Positions 11,230 through 21,800 of a stretch of DNA of 64,000 nucleotides are shown here, piece by piece. A program made the translations under genes and the position numbers. Below the pieces are notes generated by a model. The model was not told where the DNA came from. It was given only the letters and a program-made list of their open reading frames with translations, and made no database searches. The stretch comes from Takakia lepidozioides (lineage: Eukaryota > Streptophyta > Takakiopsida > Takakiales > Takakiaceae). The DNA lies in assembly GCA_030704615.1 (NCBI GenBank), contig CM060734.1, forward strand, positions 25,916,001-25,980,000, written 5' to 3'. Numbering within the stretch: the first letter of the stretch is position 1; the number at the start of each line of letters is the position of its first letter.

Positions 11230-11930
11230 CCCCTTTGGCTGAACACCTAGTGGTGGGTATGAAGGGTTTTAAAATCCCTCCTACATCTTACCCATTCCTT
11301 GTCTGCTCCATCTCTCAACCTGCATCTTCGTGCAGCTCTCCAGTCTTTGGTTGTGTTTCCTGCATCCTTGTACCCCAAAAAGTCATAGGGTCCCTCCCAT
11401 GGAGATGTCATGGAAGACCCTCTTTCCTTCCAGGCCTCAACATCATTACCTTGATGTTCTCCATCAACTGCAGTGGTAGCCCTGTTTGATGCCTCTTTCA
11501 TATTCTTGCCTGTTGACGTTGCCCGCCCTTTCTTCACAATCTCTTGCCTGTTGACGTTGCCCTTTCTTCACACTCTTTCGCAGCTTTGCCTTCATCTCTG
11601 TGAGAAGCTGGATTCTGCTGCAATCATAAGTGTGACCCTCTGCTACAGATCCATCAGAATTTACTGGTGTTGTAAGAAAATGCAACCTGTTGTCAATTCC
11701 CAGCCTTGGAATTCTACAGTAAGTACCTGAAAAGGGCGAATCCAGTGGAAGCATGGACACCCATTCTGTAACCAAACAGGGCTTATAGAGATTCTGATCC
11801 CACTCAGTGTCGTTTCCAACTCCTAGCGTGGTGATTGCTCTGTTTGAGAGACTTAATGACCCTTTCCACCATACCGTTACACTGAGGCCAGTAGGGGGCG
11901 CTATGCTCCCTCTTTATACCGTATTCGTGG
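11230..11930 (-). pseudogene. pol: Integrase C-terminal fragment of Ty3-A1
   Basis: Minus-strand frames give RIPRLGIDNRLHFLTTPVNS, LLTEMKAKLRKSVKKGQRQQ, MTSPWEGPYDFLGYKDAG and CRLRDGADKEWV, aligning with the better preserved 43784-44445 of Ty3-A2. Extra single bases break the frame several times. The segment is separated from the rest of integrase by the MULE-B insertion. A purine-rich PPT (AAAGGGGA on the minus strand) lies at about 11228. Confidence 0.75.
11922..11930. repeat. Left target-site duplication of MULE-B (TATTCGTGG)
   Basis: Nine bases repeated exactly at 27250-27258. The uninterrupted Ty3-A2 copy has the word once, in ACCGTATTCGTGGCATG at about 51438. Nine to eleven bases is the usual MULE duplication length. 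Confidence 0.95.
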
Positions 11931-12050
11931 GAGGTTTACTATTTCATGAGCCGAAACCATGAGCCATGAGCCATGAGAGCCGCATGAGCCGCAGAGCGTG
12001 TGAGCCGAAGTCTAAGATACGCGGATGATTTCATGAGCGGACTCCTCCAA
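11931..12050. repeat. Left terminus and subterminal repeats of MULE-B
   Basis: GAGGTTTACTATTTCATGAG followed by about eight CATGAGC(C) words. It aligns over 22 bases with the reverse complement of the right end, with about 18 matches. The mirror image of this end closes MULE-D at 60353. Confidence 0.9.
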
Positions 12051-12780
12051 ATTTGGAAATGCGGCAGATTTAAACAAGTATTAAAATAATAGTTTTTTAT
12101 TTGACCTTGCCGTTTTTGGACGTTTCCAGATCAGTAATGCGGCGAAGATATGTCGTCAGTAACAAGTCGCTCATGGTTTTAGATCCGCTCATGGAAATAA
12201 GTGACCGTGCAACGGGAAATCCAGTATACCACTGCAAAAGGATGTCGCATACTGGCCTGTATAGAGTATTCCGCGGTTTTACATCCGTTAACATTGGAAT
12301 GAAGCTGACCCTTTTGCCGCGATTGAGCCAATGGAGTCTGCACCATAAGTCTGCAGTACTTCACAATTCTGTCTTCTTCAGGTTATTGCGGGAAAAGGTT
12401 TGCAACTGAACTGGGAAATAAGTGCCGAATTAGGGTTCGCACGTGCGAAATTTCGGAGCGGTTTGGTGTTGGCGAAGGCCGCCTCTACCAGTACCTACGA
12501 CGATACTTGGAAATGCGGCGCCGCATTTCCTTGTCGGAGGTCGAATGAGGAAAGCAAGTTTTCGGAAAGCAGAAAAACATGAACCCTCCAACATAAAAAA
12601 ATACATGCACGTGGAAGCAAGTGAACGATATAGTAATATTTAGTTCGAGCAAAACAGGTTACTGGTAGGCAAGACATATGTCGGACCTTTCTGTGGCCAG
12701 AGTCTGAGGTACTGGCAGCAGTACAGTTCTACTATCCGAAAAGGAGGGGCGTACCATTGTATTGGGACCGCAAGCCAAGC
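12051..12780. other. 3' flank of MULE-B transposase
   Basis: Noncoding. It holds one full palindrome at about 12510, a half palindrome at 12056 and, on the minus strand, an AAATAAAAA stretch near 12095 that may serve as polyadenylation signal. The mirror copy in MULE-D is 59501-60230. I see no gene. Confidence 0.55.
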
Positions 12781-15700
12781 TCACTGGTCCCCTGGATCCA
12801 TATCAGAAGAGGTGAACCTCCTGGGGGCTCAAACCCTGGTGCATGTATGAAGTGATGAGTTGTGGAATTACAACGGAGTCTCTTTAGGTACACGTAGTAC
12901 AAATGCTTGCAAGGGCAGTATGATGCCCCTTGTTCGCCATGAGTCTGGAAGTCGGTGCAATTGCAGGTGGGTAATTCTGAAATGGTGATGGTGTACACCT
13001 CATTGCGAACAGCTGAGCCCGCCGTGGCAATCTGATACACACACCCGAATCCTGGTGGGGGCACTTCTGTCGAGCTCGGGGATGTACAGTTCATCCGAAG
13101 TGCATTCCCCATCCTTGTCTCGTTTACTTTGAGGGAGGTCGCCGCCTCTTCGGTTTCCCCCAACGGTGTGTAGGAGCTTAGAGCTGTCGTGTCCCATGGT
13201 TCTTGCTCGTGTCCCATGGTTCTTGCTCGCACCATCCGAAATCATGCGGCGGTAAGGGCGTCGGCCTCAACCTGACTCAGATCGCAGCCTGGTTCCACCG
13301 GCCACACCGGGGAGCCTCTGGCATTGTTTGTATGCCGTACTTGGGCTTTCCATACACGCAAGTCATAATGTCGTGCCTGCAGAACCAGAACTGGTGGTTG
13401 TCGCCTCCGCAAACTTTGCATGGACAAATCTTCCTGTAAAAGTAGGAGCAGGGACAGCCCCATCTGGATTCCTCCTTATCATCTCTAAACAACGTTGCCG
13501 TGTATCCACACGAATTGCGGAACACCTTCCTCGAAACGACGGCTTTGTGCGAGCAATTCTCCACTGTGATGCAGACACAGTCGTCTCCACAATGGCTTGG
13601 CCATACTGCATAACAGCGGGCGGAATGTGGGGCAAGGGAGCGGTGGGAATTTTTTGCACGAAATCCCCGGTTGAAGGCGACGGCGATCTGGAATTTCTTG
13701 GGCTTCCACTGCTGGAAGACACATTGTGCGGCAACATGACGGGACCTCGAGGTGCTGTCCGAATGTTCCTGTCGGATCTCCAGGAATCCTCTTCGCACCC
13801 GCGTTCCTCTTCAATCCTCCGCCTGACAGGGCGAGTCCGGACGTCCCCCTCTAGGTGTTCACCTCTGCGGTGCAGAGGCGTCCCTTTGATCTTCTCTCGC
13901 AATGCTGTCGCCCATTTCACTGGATTCTTGGACCTCGAAGCTGTTCGTACCAACAATTCCTCCCTGTCCGGCCCAAAGCCCCATTGTTTGCCGCTCAGGA
14001 ACTTGTAGTACGTGGCTTGCTGCATGATTGCTCTGTCGATGTCCTCCGTTGTGGCCATCACTACGTCCACCAGATGTGCGGCAAAAGACGCTCGCCAGGA
14101 GGAGTGGACCGATTCTGCCATATTCGTGTTCGGCATGTCCGTGTCGGAATCCAAGCACCGCTCCTAGAAGGACACAAACAATGGTGAGGGAAATCGAAAT
14201 GTCCGTAACATAAAGACAAATGAACGAAATTGACAGCAGCCTACCTCCCGCATGTACTGTCCGAACTGTCGCGATACCAAAATGCCACCACCCCAACCAG
14301 CTGTGCAATGCTCCCAGATTGGTTGTCTCCACTGCACCTGACGTGTTCCACCAAGCCTCGATGATAGCAAACTTAACCTCCGCGTCATCAAATGTGGGTG
14401 CATCCTTCCACGCCGTACAAAGGACACGGTGTTTCAGCCTGGAATGAGCTAGCAACAAATTTGGTAGTGTAGTGGATAGACTCTGCATCCAATGGAATCC
14501 ACAGGATCTCTTTTTCCCCTCCATTGGAACATTGGGGTCCTCACCGTACACACGCCGCACCGCTGCCCAGTTGGCCTGAGCGTTGTCTGCCATGAATCCC
14601 CTGAAATTGGGCTCTGGCAATCCCGCCCTTGCCATCTGCTGGTTTATGCCCTCCCATAGATGCATTTCGGACTGTGTGTCCTCCCCTTTCATCTCGCAGA
14701 TTGCAATCGTCATGAGCCTCTTGGAGTGATAGTCATAAACATGCGCACCCATAGTCACCCACTGATGGTTTGTAATTCGCTTGATGTGATCAAACATCAC
14801 CCAAGCATTCGACAAGTTTCCAGTTGTCATGCGAGTGACCAAGTCGACTCCACTCCCAGGCCCACACGTCGACATTTTGAAAATGTAACAACAACGATCG
14901 GATTCGCTGCCTTGCCCTGGAAACCTGCTACCTTGGATGTAGTCATATCCACATCATTCGTTTCACCTCCAGGATTGAGTACATGTCCGACCCCCTGCCG
15001 AACTCCTGCTTGCAAGATACGATGTGATTCCGCACATTCGGACTACAAACGTGCGAGACGGACTCCAAGAGGTCCCGCATCTCGTCTTCGGTCAAGGGCT
15101 CTCGGTCGAACCATCTTCAGACATGATTTTGCCAAGAGCAATCTTGTGGGCTGCTTTCAGCTGAATCTGCTTTGGTCTGGCTCCGGGGCTCAATTTCACC
15201 TCCTCTCTTTTATGATGTCGTGTGCTTCCTGCACAGCCTCACGCATGTTGCCTCTCGCCAAGGGGTGGTTGTGGACCCCAACGTGTATGCAAGCTCTAGT
15301 CAAGTCCGGGAGCAAATGGATTACGTAATATTGCTTGGCTCTGCACATGGACATGCACGTCGGTGGTTCTTTGCAATGTGCACACTTGAAAGAACCCGCA
15401 TGAGCTTGGCTGGAGACAATGAATGGATGATGCGTTGTGCCAGTCCAATCCGTCTCGTTTCTCCGCCCTCCTTTGGAGAGAAAGTGGAAGCAGGTGGGAT
15501 TGAGGCACCTCAGCTTCCCCGCACAGAGGACATATTGTACACGAACACCATCAGCAATTTTCGTGCTACTGGTCTTTGTCACACACCAGGGGTGTCCGTC
15601 ATGCTTTCGATCCATTGTCTGTAACATCCCGGAGGCTTTCTTTGACGAAGAAACAGGTGGAAACTCGAAGATGACATTGCCATCGACTTCGGGAGGCAGA

Positions 15701-16555
15701 AAAGTTACCTTTCTGACTGGAAATTTGGCATAGTCGAGAGCAGCCAGCTCGGAGCGAGAACCATCGAGGTGATGTTGTCGTAGGAGCTGCACAATGGACC
15801 GGGTTGGAGTTATGCTCGAGGGCACATTCGTAGCACCGACAGTCCATGCCGGATTTGAACGACCGTGTGGAGGACATGGGTACCTCAATGCAATCATCTT
15901 CCTCGTCGGAAATGTCGAATACGTCCACACGAGAAGCTATGGAGGGTCTTGACGGTCCAGGTCGGGAATGATTATCGTTGCATACCTCTCTGTTGGCAGT
16001 GGCCGCCTCTCGGTTTCCGGACTCCTTTGTGGATGGTGTGGGCAGCGACTGATTCGGAAAGGGAATGGGCATTCCCACAGCTCGGTACAGGATGGTGTCT
16101 GACGGGGGAACGTGCCATTCGATTCCGCAACCTCCGTCGTTACCTAGCACGACAATGGTCTCGTCAACCTGTCCAGGAACATCCTTCCTTTCTTCTTCCA
16201 AATAAACTGTGCCCGGTTTGAGCTTGAATTTGGAACAAAGGTAAGTTTCAGTCACTCTGCAAAGTCCTCCCTCGTTTGGGATCCAGGCTCTCCCAAGTTG
16301 CGGAGGACAGCAAACTATAGCGTAGGAATTCGGAGCCATCGAACACCGCACGGAGTTGGCAAGTGCGAGGTTCAGTATAGCGACAGACCAAGGCTCACAG
16401 GCACCATCTAAGTGGATCTGCGGAGGCCATCGACGATTGGAAGTCGCACATTGAAGTGGAAAGTATTGTTTCAAGCTACATGCATGAAGTTGGGAGGTTT
16501 GATTCCATAGCCAGTAAGTATGACAATGATGGCCGATTCGGCGACGAAATAACAT
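12781..16555 (-). CDS. MULE transposase with SWIM zinc finger (MULE-B)
   Basis: Role: cuts and joins the element ends in the nucleus. From the N terminus: an acidic, Ser-rich leader; a Cys/His-rich block around 15200-15650 (CLNPTCFH, FKCAHCKEPP, CIHVGVHNH) resembling WRKY-GCM1/FLYWCH fingers of MULE transposases; the catalytic domain with first Asp in VMFDH (14789-14791), second Asp in FMADNAQANW, then CGFHW, and the Glu in TNMAESVHSSW (14113-14115); a second Cys-rich segment; and a SWIM finger CNC..CPCKH at about 12903-12966. An intron 14164-14244 has GT..AG signs and is shared by MULE-D. Some frame changes are introns and some look like lesions, including an extra T near the C terminus compared with MULE-D. 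The 5' boundary is uncertain. It is transcribed away from the methyltransferase gene, the array lying between them. Confidence 0.82.
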
Positions 16556-16764
16556 CTCCTAACAGTTTCTCCTGAGGGTGGATCCAGCAGTATTCTCGGT
16601 GCAGACAGGAACGATCGCACTGACAAGTGCCAGTACTGTTAGTTAAAACGGTCAGACAACCAAGTTGTGCTCATCAAGACTGGCCGCAATTGTGTTGTCT
16701 CGGAACAATGCAACCCATTGAGGTTCCAGATTTCCCGTCCGAGTGATTCTTTCGATTGCTGGTG

Positions 16765-18450
16765 GACGGAAATACGGTGCCGCATTTCCGTATTGCATCT
16801 TGGTCATGCCAAAGTGACGGAAATGCGCACCGAGTTTCCGTCCGGGGAAACCTTTTATACTCTCCAGAACATGAATGCGGTAACGCATTTCCATCCAGCA
16901 AGCACGGTATGTGAAGGTGGAACGGAAATGCGGTACCGCATTTCCGTTCTGATTGAGATTTATGAACAATAGGAACAGAAAGCGGCACACCGCATTTCCG
17001 TCCGAGTCGCACTTTTCCGACATTCCAGAACGGAAATGCGGCGCCGCATTTCCATTTTGTATCTGATGCATGGAGCTGAGGAGAGAATGCTGCAGCACAT
17101 TTTTCCGTCCTTCAAAGACCTTCATACTCTCCATAACGAATGCGGTACCACCCGCTTTCCATCCACCAGCACGTATGTGAAGGTGGACCGGAATTTGGTA
17201 CCGCATTTCCTTCTTATGAATTATGAACAACGGAACCTAATGCGGCACCGCATTTCTGTCCAGTCGCCTTCCGACATTCCCAGAACGGAAATGCGGCGCC
17301 GCATTTCCATTTTGTACTGATGCTGGAGCCGAGTGCGATTCCGACAGGGCTTCATACCACGCAATTCCGCCGCTTGAGACATTCATTACTATCCAGAACG
17401 GAAATGCGTACCCACCGCATTTCCGTTCTACTGAAAATCGTGAACCTCTTAACTGGAAATGTGGGGCGCGTTTTCCATCCTATTCGCACCTACCACATTC
17501 CAGAACGGAAATGCGGTACGGCATTTCCGTTCTGACTGAAAATCGTGAACCATCGGAACTGAAATGCGGCAACCCATTTCCATCCGAGTCGCACCTCCAA
17601 ATTCTAGAACGGAATGTATAGATGCAAAGGGAAATGCGGCACCGCATTTCCGTTCTGATGAAATATCCTGAAACATCGGACTGAAATGCGGTACCGCATT
17701 TCCGTCGGAGTCGCACCTTCCGACTTCCAAAACGGAAATGCGGCGCCGCATTTCCGTTTTGTATGTGGGCATGGACTGTGGAACGAAATGCGGCACAGCA
17801 TTTCCGCCAGCGTTAGACGTTAATACTCTACAGAAACGGAAATGCGGTACCGCATTTCCGTTCTGATGAACATCTGCAACGGGACAAAATGTGGCACCGC
17901 ATTTCCGTCCGAGTCGCACCTTCCTACATTCTAGAACGGAAAATGCGGCGCCGCATTTCCGTTTGTATATGGGGCCTGGAGCTGTGGCTACGGAAATGTG
18001 TTGCCGCATTTCATCCATGTGAGACCTTCAAACTTTCTATTTCCTAGACCGGAAATGCGGCACCGCATTTCTGTCCAGGTGAGACCTCTATACTTTCCCG
18101 AACGGAATGTGGCACGACATTTCCATTCATCAACTAACGTATGTGAAGGGGGAACGGAAATGCGGTACCGCTTTCCGTTCACATTGAAAATCATGAACCA
18201 CGGAACTGAAATGTTGTGCCTCATTCCCGTCCGAATCGCACCTTTCGACATTCCAGAACGGAAATGCGGCGCCGCATTTCCCTTTTGAATCTCATACATG
18301 GAGCTGTGGGACGGAAATGCGGCACCGTATTTCCGTTCAACAACTAAGGTTGTGAAGGTGGAACGAAATGCGGTGCCGCATTTTCTTCCAACAAGTACGG
18401 ATGTGTAGCTTTCGTGATGGTACTTAACGGAAATGCGGCGCCGCATTCGC
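16765..18450. repeat. Main palindrome array of MULE-B, between the divergent genes
   Basis: About 30 palindromes of consensus GAAATGCGGYRCCGCATTTC, one every 50-55 bases. Centres are TA (16924, 17680, 17836), CA (17237, 17630, 18050), CG (17032, 17286, 17733, 17940, 18260, 18428) and TG (18364). Spacers recur in a fixed series (GAACATCTGAAC-like, GTCCGAGTCGCACCTTC, TTTGTATGTGGGC), giving a higher-order unit of roughly 0.2-0.3 kb. The array fills the space between transposase and methyltransferase gene starts, so it probably includes both promoters. It is not a CRISPR: units are self-palindromic and spacers repeat. Confidence 0.92.
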
Positions 18451-18800
18451 ATTTTCCGCTCCAACTAGATCAGACGCTGGGACGGAAATGCCTTGAAATG
18501 TGAACACATGGAGCAACGGAATTGCTGCACATGTCGGCACTCTATCTGACTGAAGGGGCATGAGGCGGCGCGGCCTGACCGTTGGATAATGATGTTTGTT
18601 TTTCGGACGGCAGGCGTACCCTGAACGATTCGAATTTCGTAATGACGCAAACTCCACGAGGAGACACTTTCGTCCAACCCTTTCGAACCCAAGTGGTGCA
18701 TCACCGCCGTTTCATCTACTTTGTCGTGTCTCCTCAGTCACCCCTCTCGCGCCCTTTCCATCTGCACTCTTTGCCCCTTTTCCCTCTCTCTGTTCTTCTT

Positions 18801-21800
18801 ATGCTCGAACCTGAGAGGGGGGGAGTTCGTGCACCAGACAGGAGACCTCGTCGCAAGCTCCGAAAATTATACTTCGGACGTAGGCCAATGCCGAAGGGGA
18901 GGAAGCAGATGCGTCTAAAGGAGGAGATTGCCATCTCCGCGCAGGCCACTCAGGCAACCCAGCCACCAGTGAGAGCTCCATGCGATCGGGCTGCGCGCAG
19001 CTGATCGAGCACCGAACCCCCCATTTTGCTTCTAATTCTTAGACTGAATGCTAGGAGACTTGAATGCAGAACTTGTTTGCATGCCTAACAGGAAAGGTGG
19101 ACGTGCTGGAGGGATCGCAGGAATCCGAAGAGCCGCAGGAAGAGTCCGAGGAGCTAGCTGCAGCACGTACACCCACCCGATCCCCGAGCGCGGGTATTCC
19201 TGCCGGGCCTAGCCCTGTGCGATTCAAAGACTCGTCTTCGAAGGGCAAGTTCAAAAGCCCCAGAGATCGACTCGCGTTCTTTGGTCATGGAGAATCGCCA
19301 GCAGGGTCGGGCCCTTCTCCAGCAAAGTCGAAGAAGAAGCAGCCCGTCCCTCTACTGGCTTCTGAACCGGCTCAGGCGGATTCACCCCCCCCAACGCGAA
19401 TGAAGAGCAGGGTAGAAGACAGATTCAATTGCAGCAGACACCTTCACCTGCAAGGATGAGGAAGCAGAAGGCAATCAGGGCGACGGGCAAACAATCTCCC
19501 GCAAAAACCGCTTCCACGAGCTGAAGCTCAGTTCCTGGAGGATTTCCCGCCTGCAGATGTTGGGGCCGACTCTGCTGCAGCGAAGGCAATGGGATTGACC
19601 GTTGATCTCGATTTGGTACCGGAGGAGGGTGCTGCCGCTCAACGTTCGCAGCAAGACCTCACCACCGATGAGCAAGCAGGCCCGGAGGAGGCCTCTGCAA
19701 TGGCAGAATTGCCCGCAGAACAGGCCCCAGAGTGCAGCTCCAGTTGAGGATGCTCCAGCTGCTCAGCCACTACCGGCACCTACAGACATGTCTCCGGAGG
19801 ATTTCAAAAGTGCAGCGGATAAAATGTTGGAGGAGACACACAGTAGCATTGGCAGAGTTCTGGGCAGCAGGGTATTCTAGCGGACTCTTCGAATCCCACT
19901 CTGTCGCATGGTCTCCCTTCCCATCGTCAGGCAGGCCCTTCCCGGAGATGTGGATAAGCTCAAGTTCGCATTTCGAGAAGGGTACCGTCTGGGATCGCAG
20001 CGTTTTACGTTTCCATTGAGAATGAGGACGGCAAACTCGTGGACCCACTGCCGATGAATTGTCAACGTGGGATACCACTGGCACACTCGCAATGACGAAT
20101 TCGAGGCGACGCTGAAGGGTGATCCAGACTTCGGCCATATGTCGGGTAAAATGTTCTTTGTGTGGGACGGGAATCACCGACTTCTCGCCTGGTGGGAGTA
20201 CATCAAGCAGAACCATGCCAAGCACATTGGCTGGCATTACATGGTGGAGTGTGTCATCCTGAAGGTGAAGGCGGCAGACTCCTCCCTGCTCAAGAATGCC
20301 ATGGCGGACCTCAACTCGTAAGATACTCATACCCTCCCTAGCACGTTCGAAATGCGGTGCCGCATTTCGGTTTCCATTCTGGTTTGTTTCCGTGCTTCCG
20401 TGTACTGAACTGGAGAGTGTGCCTTGCAGGGTCACTGAGAATGCGTACGTGCATACCCACATGGCACATATGCTGTACAGGGTGAGAAAACTGGTCTCAC
20501 TGATCCGCAGATGTTTGCGGAAATGCTGGAGCCCGAGCTCATTCAGAAAGCCGTTGCAAAAACAGACCGGACATGGTATCGTCTCACTATGGATGGAATG
20601 GTGGAGGTGATATACGAAGTAAGTCGTCCTCCAATTTCCCTCTGCTCATCCTTCCCCAATTTTCAGTAATGTTTCCACATGAATCGAATGTAACGCTTCT
20701 GCATGTTTTTGTTGGCAGTCAAACATCAAGCTGGATTTGGCCCATGCCAAACGCTTCTTCATGGAAAGTGAGGGGCAGGTCAAACGTTGCAGTCATTGAC
20801 TGAGCACTTGAAGGAAGCCAGTGTCAAGTCCAGAACCAAATACAAGTCAAAGCTTGTGAAGCTGGTGGCAATTGCAGATCCGGCACTTGGAAAGGACTTC
20901 ATCCCCGAGATTGCAAAACACTATTCTCGGGCCATGCAGCCGACCATGCAATTGGAGAAACTGCATCACCTCTCAACGGCATGTGTGGAGGCGAAAGAGA
21001 AGGTGAGGTTTCAATGCACTGAAGTTCCTTCCTAGCAATAGCCACTCTCTTCCAGCTCCTGACATTGGATCGGAAATGGCAGACACGGTGGCTGTCGATC
21101 TGGAATGCATCCGAGAGCATAAGGACAATGTGGTCTTTTCCACTGGAAGTTTCCGACCCTGCAGTGGATGTGTGGCTCAACCGTATGACTTGGTGGTTCC
21201 AGGTAATTCAAGGTACTTCCCCAGATTTGCTTTTCTGAAATGAATTCCCTGAACTGCTACGTGACAATGCATTTGGGAATCGCAGGTAATGTCGAATGCG
21301 AAGGAGCAAGTCGTAATGCACACAAATTCGTTCGGCTTGTACGTCAAATGGGATGGAACACAGACATTGGAAGACTACGTGACACGTTTCAGATGTGCGT
21401 ACAAGGACAACCTTTTCGCCAGAGAGCTACAGACAGCAAGAAGGAGCGTGGAGTTTACACATCAGGAGGGAGCGGGGAAAGCTGCAATGCGAATTGTTTA
21501 CAGGTGAAGCACAGCTGCCCTTGTATGCGAAGCCTGGTTACGAGGTTTGTCTCGGAAATGCGGCACCGCATTCGCATTTTATGTTTTCGGTGGCACTCTG
21601 CGAGTAGGTTGGTCTCAACTTTTGCTCACGCATGCTGACTGCCTTGCAGGTATATGAAATACGTGCTCCTTCAGACAGGGGCCCTGGCTCAAGAGCCCCC
21701 GTTCTTCATGGCTTGGACCGTGGCGGGCCCAAGCTGTGTCTACACACCCGAGATGCAGAAACAATGGCATCCCGCGCATCTCGTTGGATGCCCGTGGTAC

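Noticed and set aside
16765-18450. CRISPR array
   Set aside because: Repeats are perfect or near-perfect palindromes of variable centre, spacers themselves recur, no cas genes are present, and the context is a spliced eukaryotic transposon.
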